Below, one piece after another: positions 29,518-41,383 of a stretch of DNA of 64,000 nucleotides. Positions within the stretch are counted from its first letter, which is position 1. Every line of letters starts with the position of its first letter. A program made the position numbers and the translations under genes. Source of the DNA: Methyloversatilis sp. RAC08 (GTDB lineage: Bacteria; Pseudomonadota; Gammaproteobacteria; Burkholderiales; Rhodocyclaceae); the NCBI RefSeq assembly GCF_001713355.1, contig NZ_CP016448.1:992001-1056000 (forward strand), given 5' to 3'. The notes below the pieces were generated by a model. The model was given only the letters and a program-made list of their open reading frames with translations, was not told the origin of the DNA and ran no database searches.

Positions 29518-30908
29518 TTGCGTTATGGACCGCATCGGACGTGGCTCGAGCCTGTGCCGGTACGCTGATCGGGCCGGACGTCGCACTGGGCGGCTTTTCG
29601 ACCGACAGCCGCAGCGTGGCCACGGGAGACCTGTTCGTCGCGCTGCGCGGCGAGCGCTTCGACGCGCATGATTTCATCGCCGACGTGCAGACGGCAGGCG
29701 CTGCCGCAGTCGTGATCGCGAACGACTGCCCGCATGAGGGCGGCACGCTGATCCAAGTGAGCGACACGCGCGTCGCGCTGGGCGACATCGCGCGCGCCTG
29801 GCGCAGCCGCTTCAAGCTGCCGCTGATCGGCGTCACAGGCAGCAACGGCAAGACGACGGTGAAGGAAATGATTGCTGCCATCCTGCGCGCGCACGCGCTG
29901 AGCGTCGGCTGGCCGACCGGCTCGGTGCTGGCGACGCGCGGCAACCTGAACAACGACATCGGCGTCCCGCTGATGCTGTTCGGCCTGCGCGACACGCACC
30001 GGCTGGCCGTGATCGAAATGGGCATGAACCACCCGGGCGAAATCGCCTGGCTGGCCGGCATCGCGAAGCCGACTGTCGCACTGGTGAACAATGCCCAGCG
30101 CGAACACCTCGAATTCATGAACAGCGTCGCCGAAGTGGCAAGCGAAAACGGCGACGTGTTCGACGCGCTCGGCGCCGATGGCGTCGCCGTCATCAACGCC
30201 GATGACGAATTCGCCGATTACTGGGCTGGCCGCAATACAGGGCGTCACACGCTGCGATTCGGTCTTTCGCCGGACGCCGACGTCGGCGCCACTGCGACGC
30301 CCGCCGGACTTGGTTACCGGCTCGACCTGCATGGCGTATTCGGCACGGCGCAGATCATGCTGCGCGTGCCCGGCCTGCACAACGCGCGCAACGCGCTGTG
30401 CGCCGCCACCGCCAGCCTCGCCGCCGGCGCCGACATGGCGGCCGTGGTGTGGGCGCTGAACCACTTCGAAGGCGTCAAGGGCCGCCAGCAGGTCAAGGCG
30501 GGTGCGTCCGGCAGCACCGTCATCGACGACAGCTACAACGCGAATCCGGATTCGGTGCGCGCCGCCATCGACGTGCTCGCCACGGCCACCGGCCGGCGCG
30601 TCCTCGTGCTGGGCGACATGGGTGAAGTCGGCAACCAGGGTCCGGCTTTCCATCGCGAAGCGGGCGCCTACGCGCGCGAGCACGGCATCCATGCGCTGCA
30701 TGCGCTGGGTGAAGCCAGTATCGACGCCGTCGCCGCCTTCGGTCCGGGCGCCCTGCACTACACCGATCACGCCGCCATCGCTGCGGCGCTGCGCCCGCAA
30801 CTCGATGCCACCACGACGGTGCTGGTGAAAGGCTCGCGCTTCATGCGCATGGAGCGCATCGCCGAAGCGCTCGCCGACACTTCCGGACAGGATCCCCATG
30901 CTGCTTGA
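29514..30908 (+). CDS. murF: UDP-MurNAc-tripeptide:D-Ala-D-Ala ligase
   Basis: Completes the UDP-MurNAc-pentapeptide. It has 464 residues. Key blocks: [21 protein letters not shown], the ATP loop [42 protein letters not shown] and [16 protein letters not shown]. It starts at the ATG at 29514, overlapping the murE stop by 4 bases, and overlaps mraY by 11 bases. Confidence 0.97.
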   Translation: MIALWTASDVARACAGTLIGPDVALGGFSTDSRSVATGDLFVALRGERFDAHDFIADVQTAGAAAVVIANDCPHEGGTLIQVSDTRVALGDIARAWRSRFKLPLIGVTGSNGKTTVKEMIAAILRAHALSVGWPTGSVLATRGNLNNDIGVPLMLFGLRDTHRLAVIEMGMNHPGEIAWLAGIAKPTVALVNNAQREHLEFMNSVAEVASENGDVFDALGADGVAVINADDEFADYWAGRNTGRHTLRFGLSPDADVGATATPAGLGYRLDLHGVFGTAQIMLRVPGLHNARNALCAATASLAAGADMAAVVWALNHFEGVKGRQQVKAGASGSTVIDDSYNANPDSVRAAIDVLATATGRRVLVLGDMGEVGNQGPAFHREAGAYAREHGIHALHALGEASIDAVAAFGPGALHYTDHAAIAAALRPQLDATTTVLVKGSRFMRMERIAEALADTSGQDPHAA

Positions 30909-31986
30909 ACTGACCCGCTGGCTGGCCCAGGACATCCGCGCCTTCAACGTGTTCAACTACATCACGTTGCGCGCGGTGCTGGCCATGATGACCTCGCTGG
31001 CGATCTGCTGGACTTTCGGTCCGCTGCTCATCCGCAAGCTGACCGAATACAAGATCGGTCAGTCGGTACGCGACGACGGGCCGAAATCGCACCTGACCAA
31101 GGCCGGCACGCCCACCATGGGCGGCGCACTCATCCTGATTTCGCTCGGCCTGACGACGCTGCTGTGGGCCGACCTGTCGAACCGCTACATCTGGGTGGTG
31201 CTCATCGTCACGCTGGGCTTCGGCGCCGTGGGCTGGGTGGATGACTGGCGCAAGGTGGTGCATCGCAATCCCAAGGGGCTGTCGGCGCGCGCCAAGTTCT
31301 TCTGGTCGTCCATCTTCGCCGCCGGTGCCGCGGTCTACCTCGGGCTGACGCCGCAGGTACCGGCCCAACTCGACCTGATCGTGCCGTTCTTCAAGTCGGT
31401 CGCCTATCCGCTGGGCGCCTTCGGCTTCATGGTGCTGACCTATTTCGTCATCGTCGGCACGAGCCACGCGGTGAATCTGACCGACGGCCTCGACGGGCTG
31501 GCCACGATGCCGGCCGTCATGGTCAGCGGCGCGCTGGCCATCTTCGCCTACGTCGCCGGCAACGCGGTGTTTTCGCGCTACCTCGGCGTGCCCTTCATCC
31601 CGGGCGCGGGCGAACTGGCGATCTTCTGCGGCGCGCTGTGCGGCGCCGGTCTCGGCTTCCTGTGGTTCAACGCCTATCCGGCGGAAGTGTTCATGGGCGA
31701 CGTCGGCGCACTGGCGCTGGGTGCCGCACTCGGCACCGTGGCCGTGGTCGTGCGGCAGGAAATCGTGCTGTTCATCATGGGCGGCCTGTTCGTCGCCGAA
31801 ACGCTGTCGGTGATGATCCAGGTGCTGTACTTCAAGTGGTCGGGCGGCAAGCGCATCTTTCGCATGGCGCCGCTGCACCACCATTACGAACTGGGCGGAT
31901 GGAAGGAAACGCAGGTGGTCGTGCGCTTCTGGATCATCACATTGATGCTCGTGCTGTTCGGTCTGTCGACGCTGAAGCTGCGCTGA
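30898..31986 (+). CDS. mraY: Phospho-MurNAc-pentapeptide transferase
   Basis: Integral inner-membrane enzyme that makes lipid I from UDP-MurNAc-pentapeptide and undecaprenyl phosphate. It has 362 residues and about ten membrane segments. Catalytic-region motifs are [13 protein letters not shown], the aspartates in [18 protein letters not shown], and [14 protein letters not shown]. The terminal [15 protein letters not shown] is the conserved histidine loop. It overlaps murF, and its TGATG junction starts murD. Confidence 0.98.
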   Translation: MLLELTRWLAQDIRAFNVFNYITLRAVLAMMTSLAICWTFGPLLIRKLTEYKIGQSVRDDGPKSHLTKAGTPTMGGALILISLGLTTLLWADLSNRYIWVVLIVTLGFGAVGWVDDWRKVVHRNPKGLSARAKFFWSSIFAAGAAVYLGLTPQVPAQLDLIVPFFKSVAYPLGAFGFMVLTYFVIVGTSHAVNLTDGLDGLATMPAVMVSGALAIFAYVAGNAVFSRYLGVPFIPGAGELAIFCGALCGAGLGFLWFNAYPAEVFMGDVGALALGAALGTVAVVVRQEIVLFIMGGLFVAETLSVMIQVLYFKWSGGKRIFRMAPLHHHYELGGWKETQVVVRFWIITLMLVLFGLSTLKLR

Positions 31987-33380
31987 TGAAACTTTCGGGA
32001 ACCCACGTCCTCGTGCTCGGCCTCGGTGAATCCGGGCTGGCCATGGCGCGCTGGTGCGGGCGTCAGGGCGCCGTGCTGCGCGTGGCCGACAACCGTGCGG
32101 CGCCACCGGGCATGGATGCGCTGGCACGCGACCTCCCGGGCGCGGAACTGCGCTGCGGTCCGTTCGATGACAGCCTGCTCGATGGCATCGCGCTGCTCGC
32201 GCTGTCCCCCGGACTGGCACCGCACGAACCGCTGGTAGTGGAAGCAAAGCGCCGCGGCATCGAGGTGGTGGGCGAGATCGAGCTGTTCGCGCGCGCGCTG
32301 CGCGAGCTGGGCTGGCGCGAACGCACCAAGGTGATCGCAATCACCGGCACCAATGGCAAGACGACCACCACCGCGCTGACCGGCGCGCTGTGCCGCGCCT
32401 GCGGCCTGCGCACGGAGGTGGCCGGCAACATTTCCCCGGCGGCGCTCGACGCACTGATGCGCGTGCTGGACGAGGGCGTCATGCCCGACGCGTGGGTGCT
32501 CGAGCTGTCGAGCTTCCAGCTCGAAACCACCGACACGCTGGATGCCGACGCGGCCACCGTACTGAACGTTACGCAGGACCACCTCGATCGTCACCCGGGT
32601 GGTATGGCGGCCTACGCAGCGGCCAAGGCACGCATTTTCGGCGCGCACACGGTGCAGGTGCTGAACCGCGATGACAGTCATGTCGGCGCGATGCAACGCA
32701 CGGGCGTGCAGTCGCTCCGCTTCGGCGATGGCGTGCCGTCGGGCAGCGACTACGGACTGACCGAAGTCGACGGTGGGCTTTGGCTGGTGCGCGGCACGCA
32801 GTCACTGCTGGCGCTTGAAGACATGAAGCTTGCCGGTCGCCACAACGCTCACAACGCACTGGCCGCGCTTGCGCTGTGCGAGGCGATCGGCCTCCCGCAA
32901 GACTGCTGCATCGCGGCGCTGAAGGCTTTCGCCGGACTGCCGCACCGCGTCGAGACCGTGCTGGACATCGACGGCATCCACTTCATCGACGATTCCAAGG
33001 GCACCAATGTCGGCGCCACGGTCGCTGCGATCGAAGGACTGGGCCGGCCGCTGAACATCATTCTCGGCGGCGACGGCAAGGGTCAGGACTTCGCGCCGCT
33101 CGGGCCGGCATGCGCGCGTCACGCAAGGTTCTGCGCGCTGATCGGCCGCGACGCGGCGGCCATCTCGTCGGTGCTGGCCGCACATGGCGTGGCGCACTGC
33201 ACTTTCGGCTCGCTGGAGGAGGCCACCCGCGCCGCCTTCGAGGCCGCTCAGCCGGGCGATGCGGTGCTGCTGTCGCCGGCCTGCGCCAGCCTCGACATGT
33301 TCCGCCACTACGCGCACCGCGCCGAGGTGTTCATCGCCGAAGCGCGCCGCCTCGCCACACAGCAGGGAGTGCACTCATGA
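31986..33380 (+). CDS. murD: UDP-MurNAc-L-Ala:D-Glu ligase
   Basis: Adds D-glutamate to UDP-MurNAc-L-alanine. It has 464 residues. N-terminal Rossmann-like start [21 protein letters not shown] loop [42 protein letters not shown] and [14 protein letters not shown]. The C-terminal [19 protein letters not shown] and [11 protein letters not shown] complete the family pattern. The start is fixed by the TGATG overlap with mraY. Confidence 0.97.
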   Translation: MKLSGTHVLVLGLGESGLAMARWCGRQGAVLRVADNRAAPPGMDALARDLPGAELRCGPFDDSLLDGIALLALSPGLAPHEPLVVEAKRRGIEVVGEIELFARALRELGWRERTKVIAITGTNGKTTTTALTGALCRACGLRTEVAGNISPAALDALMRVLDEGVMPDAWVLELSSFQLETTDTLDADAATVLNVTQDHLDRHPGGMAAYAAAKARIFGAHTVQVLNRDDSHVGAMQRTGVQSLRFGDGVPSGSDYGLTEVDGGLWLVRGTQSLLALEDMKLAGRHNAHNALAALALCEAIGLPQDCCIAALKAFAGLPHRVETVLDIDGIHFIDDSKGTNVGATVAAIEGLGRPLNIILGGDGKGQDFAPLGPACARHARFCALIGRDAAAISSVLAAHGVAHCTFGSLEEATRAAFEAAQPGDAVLLSPACASLDMFRHYAHRAEVFIAEARRLATQQGVHS

Positions 33381-34540
33381 GCGGCAGCATGCGCCTCGAT
33401 GGGCCCCGTCTGCCGGGCAGCGGCCCGCGGCCGGCCGAACTCGACCCCTGGCTGCTGTGGCCGGCGGTCGCGCTGCTGCTGATCGGTCTCGTCATGGTGT
33501 ATTCGGCGTCGATCGCGGTCGCCGACAGCAGCCGCTTCACCGGCAACCGGTCGGACTTCTTCCTGATCCGCCAGGCGGTGTTCCTCGCCATCGGCGGCGT
33601 GGCAGCACTGATGGCCTTTCAGGTACCGGTGCGCACCTGGCAGGCGTGGTCCATGTGGCTGTTTCTCGGCGGCATCGTGCTGCTGGTGCTGGTACTGATC
33701 CCCGGCATCGGCAGTGTGGTGAACAACTCGCGCCGCTGGATCAATCTCGGCCCGGTGAATATCCAGCCGTCCGAGCTGGTGAAGCTGTTCACCGTGCTGT
33801 ATGCCGCCAGCTACATCGTGCGCCGGCTGCCCGAGATGGGCTCGTTCCGGCGCGCCTTCGTGCCGATGGCGCTGGTCATCCTGCTGGTCGGCGCGCTGCT
33901 GGTCGCCGAGCCCGACTACGGCGCCTTCGTGGTCATCGTGCTGATCGCCTTCGGCATGCTTTTCCTCGGCGGCATCAACGGCAAGCTGTTCTTTTCGCTC
34001 GGACTGGTGGCGATCATCGGCTTCGCGACGCTGATCCGCTTCAACGAACTGCGCTGGGGGCGCTTCATCGCCTTCCTCGATCCGTTCAACAACGACCCGC
34101 TGGGCAAGGGTTATCAGCTGACGCACTCGCTGATCGCCTTCGGCCGCGGCGAGTGGTTCGGCGTCGGGCTGGGCGGCAGCGTCGAGAAACTGTTCTACCT
34201 GCCCGAGGCGCACACCGACTTCCTGCTGGCGGTGATCGGCGAGGAACTGGGGCTCGTCGGCGTGGCCACGGTGATCGCGCTGTTCGCCCTGGTGGTGCAT
34301 CGCGCGTTCGCCATCGGCCGGCGGGCGCTGCTGCTCGAACGCGCCTACGCGGGACTGGTCGCCCAGGGCGTGGGCATCTGGTTCGGTGTGCAGGCCTTCA
34401 TCAACATGGGCGTGAACGTCGGCATCCTGCCGACCAAGGGCCTCACGTTGCCGCTGATGAGCTACGGCGGCTCGGGCATCCTGGTCAATTGCATCGCGCT
34501 GGCCATCCTGTTGCGCATCGACTGGGAGAACCGGCGATGA
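33377..34540 (+). CDS. ftsW: Septal peptidoglycan polymerase FtsW
   Basis: SEDS-family glycosyltransferase acting with FtsI at the septum. It has 387 residues and about ten membrane segments. Signatures: [12 protein letters not shown] in the first segment, [71 protein letters not shown] and [14 protein letters not shown]. It has a slightly long N-terminus before the first helix. ATG overlaps the murD stop. Confidence 0.97.
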   Translation: MSGSMRLDGPRLPGSGPRPAELDPWLLWPAVALLLIGLVMVYSASIAVADSSRFTGNRSDFFLIRQAVFLAIGGVAALMAFQVPVRTWQAWSMWLFLGGIVLLVLVLIPGIGSVVNNSRRWINLGPVNIQPSELVKLFTVLYAASYIVRRLPEMGSFRRAFVPMALVILLVGALLVAEPDYGAFVVIVLIAFGMLFLGGINGKLFFSLGLVAIIGFATLIRFNELRWGRFIAFLDPFNNDPLGKGYQLTHSLIAFGRGEWFGVGLGGSVEKLFYLPEAHTDFLLAVIGEELGLVGVATVIALFALVVHRAFAIGRRALLLERAYAGLVAQGVGIWFGVQAFINMGVNVGILPTKGLTLPLMSYGGSGILVNCIALAILLRIDWENRR

Positions 34541-35610
34541 GCAGCACGGCGCTCATCATGGCGGGCGGTACCGGCGGTCACATCTACCCCGGTCTGGCGG
34601 TGGCGGACGAATTGCGCAGCCGCGGCTGGCACGTCGTGTGGCTGGGCAACGCAGACGGCATGGAAGGCCGCATCGTGCCGCCGCGCGGCTACGAACTGCA
34701 GTCGATCCGCTTCAGCGCACTGCGCGGCAAGGGCGTGCTGCGCAAGCTTTTGCTGCCGCTCAATCTGCTGCGCGGCTTCTGGCAGGCGCTCGGCGTGCTC
34801 GGGCGGGTCAGGCCGCAGGTCGTGCTGGGCCTCGGCGGGTACGTCACCTTCCCCGGCGGCATGATGGCCGCGCTGCGCGGTACGCCGCTCGTGCTGCACG
34901 AACAGAATTCAGTCGCCGGGCTGGCCAATCGCGTACTCGCGAAAGTGGCCGACCGCGTGCTCGCAGGTTTTCCGAAGGCGCTGTCCGGCGCCGAATGGAC
35001 CGGAAATCCGGTGCGTGCGGACATCGCCGCCCTGCCCGACCCGGCCGTGAGGTTCGCCAGGCGCCACGGTCCGCTGAACCTGCTGGTCGTCGGCGGCAGT
35101 CTGGGGGCACAGGCGCTGAACGACGCCGTGCCGCAGGCGCTGGCGCTGTTGCCCGAAGCTGCGCGACCGCAGGTCGTGCATCAGGCGGGCGAAAAGAACA
35201 TGCCTGCGCTCGAAGCCGCGTACGAAAAGGCGGGCGTGACCGGTACGCTCGCGCCCTTCATTCAGGACATGGCCGCCGCCTACGCCAACGCCGACCTGGT
35301 CATCTGTCGGGCCGGCGCATTGACCGTGGCCGAACTCGCTGCCGCCGGCGTCGCGTCGGTGCTCGTGCCCTTCCCGCACGCGGTGGATGACCACCAGACC
35401 GGCAACGCCCGCTTCCTCGCCGACGCAGGCGCTGCGCTGCTGCTGCCGCAGCCCGAACTCGACGCGACATCGCTGGCCGCCCTGCTCGGCTCGCTTGATC
35501 GCGCGCGACTGCTCGACATGGCGCAACGCGCCCGAGCGCTGGCGCGCCCCGGCGCCGCAGCCGAAGTCGCCGACATCTGCGCCGCCATCGCGCGCAAGGA
35601 CCTCACATGA
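34537..35610 (+). CDS. murG: Lipid II synthase MurG (UDP-GlcNAc transferase)
   Basis: Peripheral membrane GT28 enzyme that adds GlcNAc to lipid I. It has 357 residues. N-terminal glycine loop [18 protein letters not shown], the second loop [50 protein letters not shown], and [35 protein letters not shown], the UDP-GlcNAc site. Start ATG overlaps the ftsW stop, and its stop overlaps the murC ATG. Confidence 0.98.
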   Translation: MSSTALIMAGGTGGHIYPGLAVADELRSRGWHVVWLGNADGMEGRIVPPRGYELQSIRFSALRGKGVLRKLLLPLNLLRGFWQALGVLGRVRPQVVLGLGGYVTFPGGMMAALRGTPLVLHEQNSVAGLANRVLAKVADRVLAGFPKALSGAEWTGNPVRADIAALPDPAVRFARRHGPLNLLVVGGSLGAQALNDAVPQALALLPEAARPQVVHQAGEKNMPALEAAYEKAGVTGTLAPFIQDMAAAYANADLVICRAGALTVAELAAAGVASVLVPFPHAVDDHQTGNARFLADAGAALLLPQPELDATSLAALLGSLDRARLLDMAQRARALARPGAAAEVADICAAIARKDLT

Positions 35611-37007
35611 AACACAAGATCAATCACATCCATTTCATCGGCATCGGCGGCTCCGGCATGAGCGGCATCGCCGAAGTGCTGCTCAACCAGGGCTATGTCG
35701 TCAGCGGCTCGGATCTGGCCGACAACGCGGTGACGCGCCGGCTGGCCAGTCTGGGTGCCCGGGTGGTGCAGGGCCATGCGGCGCACAACATCGCCGGCGC
35801 GGACGCGGTGGTCACCTCGACCGCGGTCAGCGCCGACAACCCCGAGGTGGTCAGCGCGCGCGAACGGCATATTCCGGTGGTGCCGCGCGCGCAGATGCTG
35901 GCCGAGCTGATGCGCATCAAGCAGGGCGTTGCGGTCGCCGGCACGCACGGCAAGACCACCACCACATCGCTGATCGCGAGCTGTCTGGCAGAAGGCGGAC
36001 TCGATCCGACCTTCGTCATCGGCGGCCGCCTCAATTCGGCCGGCGCCAACGCCCGGCTGGGCACCGGCGAATTCCTGGTCGCCGAAGCCGACGAGTCGGA
36101 TGCGTCCTTCCTGTTCCTGTCCCCGGTGGTGTCGGTGGTCACCAACATCGATGCCGATCACATGGACACCTATGGCCACGACTTCTCGAAACTGAAACAG
36201 GCCTTCGTCGATTTTCTGAACCGGCTGCCCTTCTATGGCGTGGCGGTGCTGTGCATGGACGACGCGAACGTGCGCGAAATCATGCCGCAGGTGCCCAAGC
36301 AGATCATCCGCTACGGCCTCGATCCGGCCGCCCAGGTACGCGCGGAGAACGTGCGCGCAGACGGCACGCGGATGCTGTTCGACGCGGTGCGTGTCAATGG
36401 CACGACGACGCGCATCCCGGTCGAACTGAACCTGCCCGGCCTGCACAACGTGCGCAACGCCCTCGCGGCAATCGCCGTGGCGAACGAAGTCGGCGTGCCG
36501 GATGACGCCATCGCACGCGCGTTGTCGGAGTTCAAGGGCGTGGGCCGGCGCTTCACGCGGCACGGTGAAATCGCACTGCCGGCCGGCGGCCACTTCACGC
36601 TGGTCGATGACTACGGCCATCACCCGGTCGAAATGGCCGCAACACTGGACGCGGCGCGCGGCGCCTACCCCGGCCGGCGCATCGTGCTGGCCTTCCAGCC
36701 GCACCGCTACACACGCACCCGCGACTGCTTCGAGGACTTCGTGCGCGTGTTGTCGGGTGCCGACGCGGTGGTCCTGACCGAGGTGTACGCCGCAGGTGAA
36801 GCCCCCATCGTCGCTGCCGACGGCCGCGCACTGGCGCGCGCACTGCGCGTCGCCGGCAAGGTCGAGCCGGTGTTCGTCGAGGACATCGCCGAACTGCCGC
36901 AGACGCTGCTCGATACGGTGCGCGACGGCGATGTCGTGGTCGGCATGGGCGCCGGCTCAATCGGGCAGCTGCCCTCGAAATTTGCACAGGATCAGGACCG
37001 CACATGA
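35607..37007 (+). CDS. murC: UDP-N-acetylmuramate:L-alanine ligase
   Basis: First Mur ligase of the peptide stem. It has 466 residues. N-terminal [22 protein letters not shown] binds UDP. The ATP loop is [51 protein letters not shown] and [19 protein letters not shown] are family blocks. It is present although murD, murE and murF are earlier in the operon, the standard order with murC after murG. Four-base overlaps occur on both sides. Confidence 0.98.
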   Translation: MKHKINHIHFIGIGGSGMSGIAEVLLNQGYVVSGSDLADNAVTRRLASLGARVVQGHAAHNIAGADAVVTSTAVSADNPEVVSARERHIPVVPRAQMLAELMRIKQGVAVAGTHGKTTTTSLIASCLAEGGLDPTFVIGGRLNSAGANARLGTGEFLVAEADESDASFLFLSPVVSVVTNIDADHMDTYGHDFSKLKQAFVDFLNRLPFYGVAVLCMDDANVREIMPQVPKQIIRYGLDPAAQVRAENVRADGTRMLFDAVRVNGTTTRIPVELNLPGLHNVRNALAAIAVANEVGVPDDAIARALSEFKGVGRRFTRHGEIALPAGGHFTLVDDYGHHPVEMAATLDAARGAYPGRRIVLAFQPHRYTRTRDCFEDFVRVLSGADAVVLTEVYAAGEAPIVAADGRALARALRVAGKVEPVFVEDIAELPQTLLDTVRDGDVVVGMGAGSIGQLPSKFAQDQDRT

Positions 37008-37930
37008 GTACCCCCACTCCACAGTCTTTCGGCAAGGTCGCCGTGCTGTTCGGCGGACGCTCCGCCGAACGCGAGATTTCCATCATGTCCGGCAGCGCGG
37101 TGCTCGCGGCACTGTGCGAGCAGGGCGTGGATGCGCACGCCTTCGACCCGGCCGAACGCGATCTGTGGGAACTGAAGCGCGATGGCTTCGAACGCGCATT
37201 CATCGCGCTGCACGGCCGTGGCGGCGAGGACGGCACCATCCAGGGCGCGCTCGAATGCCTCGGCATTCCCTACACCGGCAGCGGCGTGATGGCATCGGCC
37301 ATCGGCATGGACAAGTGGCGCACCAAGATGGTGTGGCTGTCGGCCGGCCTGCCCACGCCGCGCTACAAGTTATTGCACGCCGGCAGCGACTTTGCGGCCG
37401 TGGCATCGGAGTTGGGATTGCCGCTGTTCGTCAAGCCGGCGCGCGAAGGTTCGAGCGTCGGCGCGACCCGCGTGAACACGGTCGAAGATCTGCCCGCCGC
37501 CTACGAAACCGCCGCCCGCTGCGATCCGCTGGTACTGGCCGAACAGTTCATCTCGGGCCAGGAACTGACCGCACCCTTCCTCGGCGAAATGGCGCTGCCA
37601 CTGATCCGCATCGAGGCGCCGCGCGGCAACTACGACTACCAGAACAAATACTTCACCGATGAAGTGAAGTACCACTGCCCGAGCGGACTGAGCGAGGACG
37701 TCGAACACGAGATACAGGCACTGGTGATGCGCGCCGCGCGGCTGATCGACTGCCGCGGCTGGGGTCGTGCGGATCTGATGCTGGGACAGGACGGCAAGCC
37801 CTGGCTGCTCGAAATCAACACCTCGCCCGGCATGACCTCGCATTCGCTGGTGCCGATGGCTGCGCGGGCGGTCGGCATCGAATTCGGCGAACTGTGCCTG
37901 CGCATCCTGGAGTCGGCACGCCTTGGCTAG
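37004..37930 (+). CDS. ddlB: D-alanine:D-alanine ligase
   Basis: ATP-grasp enzyme giving the D-Ala-D-Ala dipeptide used by MurF. It has 308 residues, the short DdlB form. Visible: [68 protein letters not shown], and the metal site [20 protein letters not shown]. It lies between murC and ftsQ as in most proteobacterial dcw clusters, overlapping both. Confidence 0.97.
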   Translation: MSTPTPQSFGKVAVLFGGRSAEREISIMSGSAVLAALCEQGVDAHAFDPAERDLWELKRDGFERAFIALHGRGGEDGTIQGALECLGIPYTGSGVMASAIGMDKWRTKMVWLSAGLPTPRYKLLHAGSDFAAVASELGLPLFVKPAREGSSVGATRVNTVEDLPAAYETAARCDPLVLAEQFISGQELTAPFLGEMALPLIRIEAPRGNYDYQNKYFTDEVKYHCPSGLSEDVEHEIQALVMRAARLIDCRGWGRADLMLGQDGKPWLLEINTSPGMTSHSLVPMAARAVGIEFGELCLRILESARLG

Positions 37931-38723
37931 CAAAGCTCCCGCACGCCGCAAACCCGGCGGTCCGGCCGATGAGGGCGGGCTGTGGGAAAGTCCGCGCGCG
38001 CTCACAATGATTGCCGACTGCATCCTGCTGCTGGCCGGTGCGGCACTGATCTACGCGCTGGTGCTGGGCGTCACGCGCCTGCCGCTGCTGCCGCTGCAGG
38101 CCGTCATGCTGGACCGTGCGCCCGATCACCTGACGACCGCCCAGATCGAGGACGCTGCGCGGCGCGCAGTGAATGGCAATTTCCTGACCACCGACATCGA
38201 GCGCGCGCGCGAGGTTTTCGAACAGCTGCCCTGGGTGCGCAACGCTGCGGTGCGGCGCATATGGCCCGGCTTCATCGAGGTCGAGCTCGAAGAGCACCGG
38301 GCGGTCGCGCGCTGGTGGGTGCCGGACAACGCGCCGGCACGCATGGTGAATACGCAGGGCGAGCTGTTCGCCGCAGATCACGACCGCACGCTGCCACTGT
38401 TCATTGGCCCGGACGAACAGGCATCGAAGATGCTGCAGCGGCACCTCGAATGGAGCGCAACGCTGTCGCCGCTGCAGCGCCGGATCGACAAGATGGCCCT
38501 GACCCGCCGCGAAGCCTGGCAGCTGCTGCTCGACGACGGCTCGCGCATCGAACTGGGTCGCGACGACGACAAGACGCCGATCTCCGCGCGCCTGACGCGC
38601 TATGTCACGACCCAGCCGGCCGTGTCGCGCGAAGGCGCCCAGAAAATCCTATACGCCGACCTGCGTTACCCCAACGGCTACGCGATACGTACCGGCAGCA
38701 CAGCCACCCAGGAAAGACCATGA
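37923..38723 (+). CDS. ftsQ: Cell division protein FtsQ
   Basis: Bitopic division scaffold that recruits FtsL/FtsB. It has 266 residues. A basic cytoplasmic tail is followed by one membrane segment (about residues 33-53, [17 protein letters not shown]). The POTRA domain [11 protein letters not shown]...[44 protein letters not shown] comes next, then the beta domain. The start appears to be TTG at 37923 inside the end of ddlB, with GGAG 10 bases upstream. The next in-frame ATG at 38007 would cut into the membrane anchor's flank and remove the tail. Confidence 0.93.
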   Translation: MASKAPARRKPGGPADEGGLWESPRALTMIADCILLLAGAALIYALVLGVTRLPLLPLQAVMLDRAPDHLTTAQIEDAARRAVNGNFLTTDIERAREVFEQLPWVRNAAVRRIWPGFIEVELEEHRAVARWWVPDNAPARMVNTQGELFAADHDRTLPLFIGPDEQASKMLQRHLEWSATLSPLQRRIDKMALTRREAWQLLLDDGSRIELGRDDDKTPISARLTRYVTTQPAVSREGAQKILYADLRYPNGYAIRTGSTATQERP

Positions 38724-39949
38724 CACGAGACAGCAAGGACCTCATCGTCGGACTCGACATCGGCACGTCGAAGATCACGGCCGTCATCGCCCAGCTGGGC
38801 GCCGATGGCCGACTCGACATACTCGGCCTTGCCTCACAGGAATCGCAGGGCCTGAAGAAGGGTGTCGTGGTCAATATCGAAGCCACCGTGGATTCGATTT
38901 CGCGCGTCATCCAGGAAGTCGAGCTGATGGCCGAATGCAAGGTGCGCGAGGTGTTCACCGGCATCGCAGGCAGCCACATCCGCAGCTTCAATTCGAATGG
39001 CGTCGTGGCGATCAAGGACAAGGAAGTGACCCGGCTGGACCTGGAGCGGGTGGTCGAAACCGCGCGCGCGATGCCGATACCGGCCGATCAGGAAATCCTG
39101 CACACGCTGACGCAGGAATTCATCATCGACGGCCAGGACGGCGTGCGCGAGCCGATCGGCATGAGCGGCAAGCGGCTCGAAGTGCGCGTGCACATCGTCA
39201 CCGGCGCGGTGTCGGCGGCGCAGAACATCATCAAGTGCGTGCGCCGCTGCGGCCTTGAAGTGGTGGACTTGGTGCTGCAGCCGCTGGCTTCGAGCCAGGC
39301 CACGCTGTCGGACGACGAAAAGGATCTGGGCGTGTGCCTGGTCGACATCGGCGGCGGCACCACCGACATCGCCATCTTCACGCAGGGCGCGATCCGCCAC
39401 ACGGCGGTGATTCCGATCGCCGGCGACCAGATCACCAATGACATCGCGATGGCAATGCGCACGCCGACGGCCGAAGCCGAAGACATCAAGCTGCACTTCG
39501 GCGTTGCGATGTCTGCACTGGCCGACGCGGAAGACATGATCGAAGTGCCGGGCATCGGCGACCGCGGCCCGCGCCGCATGTCGCGCCAGGCGCTGGCCGA
39601 CGTGATCGAGCCGCGCGTATCCGAGCTGTTCGAACTGGTGCAGGCCGAGCTGCGGCGCAGCGGCTACGAGGAATTGCTGTCATCCGGCATCGTGCTGACC
39701 GGCGGCAGCGCGACCATGCGCGGCATGGCGGATCTGGCCGAAGACGTGTTCCACCTGCCGGCTCGCATCGGGGTGCCCGAGTACAGCGGAAACCTCGCCG
39801 ACGTGGTGCGCCATCCGCGCTACGCGACGGCGATCGGGCTGGTCATGGAAGGGGCTGCACAGCGCCGCCGCGGGCAGGTTGCACGCGACGGCCGCAACGT
39901 CCGCCAGGTGCTGGCGAACATGCGCTCATGGTTCGAAAGAAATTTCTGA
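38720..39949 (+). CDS. ftsA: Cell division protein FtsA
   Basis: Actin-like protein that tethers FtsZ to the membrane. It has 409 residues. Phosphate-binding VGLDIGTSKITAVIAQ at the start, GVCLVDIGGGTTDIAIFTQGA in the second ATP motif and GIVLTGGSATMRGM near the C-terminus. The 1C domain block REPIGMSGKRLEVRVHIVTG is present. The C-terminal amphipathic membrane-targeting helix is visible as VLANMRSWFERNF. Start ATG at 38720 with GGAAAG just before it, overlapping the ftsQ stop. Confidence 0.98.
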   Translation: MTRDSKDLIVGLDIGTSKITAVIAQLGADGRLDILGLASQESQGLKKGVVVNIEATVDSISRVIQEVELMAECKVREVFTGIAGSHIRSFNSNGVVAIKDKEVTRLDLERVVETARAMPIPADQEILHTLTQEFIIDGQDGVREPIGMSGKRLEVRVHIVTGAVSAAQNIIKCVRRCGLEVVDLVLQPLASSQATLSDDEKDLGVCLVDIGGGTTDIAIFTQGAIRHTAVIPIAGDQITNDIAMAMRTPTAEAEDIKLHFGVAMSALADAEDMIEVPGIGDRGPRRMSRQALADVIEPRVSELFELVQAELRRSGYEELLSSGIVLTGGSATMRGMADLAEDVFHLPARIGVPEYSGNLADVVRHPRYATAIGLVMEGAAQRRRGQVARDGRNVRQVLANMRSWFERNF

Positions 39950-40107
39950 AAATGCGACTCAAACGGCATCTACGTCATGCGTTGCACTAAGTTTAGTCGT
40001 ATACTTGCGAAAAATCACTAAATGTAGTGGTTCACCACAGGTATTCGGCTTTTCGCTGCTCGCGAGCCCTCGGGCTTAGAGGCATCTTTGTATAGACAGG
40101 AGGCGGT
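39950..40107 (+). promoter_or_regulatory. ftsA-ftsZ spacer with alternative hairpins and a -10 candidate
   Basis: This 158-base AT-richer spacer is the only sizeable gap in the run from mraZ to ftsZ. TATACT at 40000-40005 could be a -10 box, without a good -35. Two short hairpins overlap: CACTA/TAGTG (40016-40029) and GTGGT/ACCAC (40027-40038), which cannot form together. AGGAGG at 40098-40103 is the strongest ribosome binding site in the window, which fits the high FtsZ level cells need. Confidence 0.5.
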
Positions 40108-41268
40108 ATGTTCGAGATTCTCGACAAGGAACCCGTGGGGGCAGTGATCAAGGTCATCGGCGTCGGCGGAGCTGGCGGCAATGCGGTCGATCACATGATC
40201 CGCGAAGGTGTGAATGGTGTTGAATTCATTGCCGCCAACACCGACGGCATGGCGCTGAACCGCAGCCTCGCCCCGATCAAGATTCAGCTCGGAAAGAACG
40301 GCCGTGGCGCGGGTGCCAAGCCGGAAGTGGGCCGCAGCGCGGCCGACGAATACCGCGAATACATCGCCGACCAGTTGCGTGGCGCCGAAATGGTCTTCAT
40401 CACGGCCGGCATGGGCGGCGGCACGGGCACCGGCGCGGCACCCATCGTGGCCGAAGTCGCCAAGGAAATGGGCATCCTGACGGTCGCCGTCGTGACCAAG
40501 CCCTTCGATTACGAGAACCGCATGCGTGCGGCCGAAACCGGCATCGAAGAACTGGCGAAGAGCGTCGATTCGCTGATAGTCGTACTGAACGAAAAGCTGA
40601 TGGAAGTGCTCGGCGAAGATGCCAGCCTCGAAGACGGCTTCAAGGCGGCCGACAACGTGCTGCGCAACGCGGTTGGCGGCATCGCCGAAATCATCAACAT
40701 ACCAGGCCTGGTGAACGTCGACTTCCAGGACGTGCGCACCGTGATGGGTGAAATGGGTCGCGCCATGATGGGTTCGGCCGAAGCGGCCGGCATGGACCGC
40801 GCACGCATCGCGGCCGAACAGGCCGTCGCCAGCCCGCTGCTCGAAGGCGTCGAGTTGTCGGGAGCGCGCGGCGTTCTGGTCAACATCACCGCCAGCCGTT
40901 CGCTGAAGATGAAGGAAGTGAAGGACGCGATGGAAACCGTGCGCGCCTTCGCGGCCGAGGGTGCCCACGTGATCTTCGGTACCGTGTTCGACGAAACGAT
41001 GGATGACCGCCTGCGCGTCACCGTCGTGGCGACCGGGCTCGGCGCACCGCGCGCGATCAGCAGCAAGCCGCCGATGACCATCATCCGCACCGGCACCGAC
41101 GACATGGCCATGGCGTCCGGCAACGGCACCGACTACTCGCATCTCGACATCCCGGCAGTGATGCGCGGACGCGGCGGCCGCACGGCATCCAGCGCCGTCG
41201 AGGCGATGCGCGCCAATGGTGTCGAAACGCTCGACATTCCGGCCTTCCTGCGCAAGCAGGCAGACTGA
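40108..41268 (+). CDS. ftsZ: Cell division GTPase FtsZ
   Basis: Tubulin homologue forming the division ring. It has 386 residues. N-terminal [17 protein letters not shown], the tubulin signature GGGTGTG at residues 103-109, the synergy region [20 protein letters not shown] and the C-terminal tail DIPAFLRKQ, which binds FtsA and other partners. The AGGAGG ribosome binding site is 4 bases before the ATG region's CGGT spacer. lpxC follows after a 115-base gap. Confidence 0.99.
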   Translation: MFEILDKEPVGAVIKVIGVGGAGGNAVDHMIREGVNGVEFIAANTDGMALNRSLAPIKIQLGKNGRGAGAKPEVGRSAADEYREYIADQLRGAEMVFITAGMGGGTGTGAAPIVAEVAKEMGILTVAVVTKPFDYENRMRAAETGIEELAKSVDSLIVVLNEKLMEVLGEDASLEDGFKAADNVLRNAVGGIAEIINIPGLVNVDFQDVRTVMGEMGRAMMGSAEAAGMDRARIAAEQAVASPLLEGVELSGARGVLVNITASRSLKMKEVKDAMETVRAFAAEGAHVIFGTVFDETMDDRLRVTVVATGLGAPRAISSKPPMTIIRTGTDDMAMASGNGTDYSHLDIPAVMRGRGGRTASSAVEAMRANGVETLDIPAFLRKQAD

Positions 41269-41346
41269 TCCGACGACTTCAGCCCGGGCGCAGCCTTGCT
41301 GCAGCCCGGAAACGTCGTGTTACACGGTTATTACACCGAGCTGGGA

Positions 41347-41368
41347 TAAAATCCGGTTTTCGAACCGG
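41347..41368 (+). promoter_or_regulatory. Candidate lpxC -10 box followed by a small hairpin
   Basis: TAAAAT (41347-41352) is followed directly by CCGGTT-TTCG-AACCGG (41353-41368), a perfect 6-base stem with a TTCG loop. The lpxC ATG is at 41384. If transcription starts within the hairpin its stem would be cut; if it starts further upstream the hairpin sits just before the ribosome binding site. Both parts are only predictions. Confidence 0.35.
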
Positions 41369-41383
41369 TCTTCCCCACCCGCC

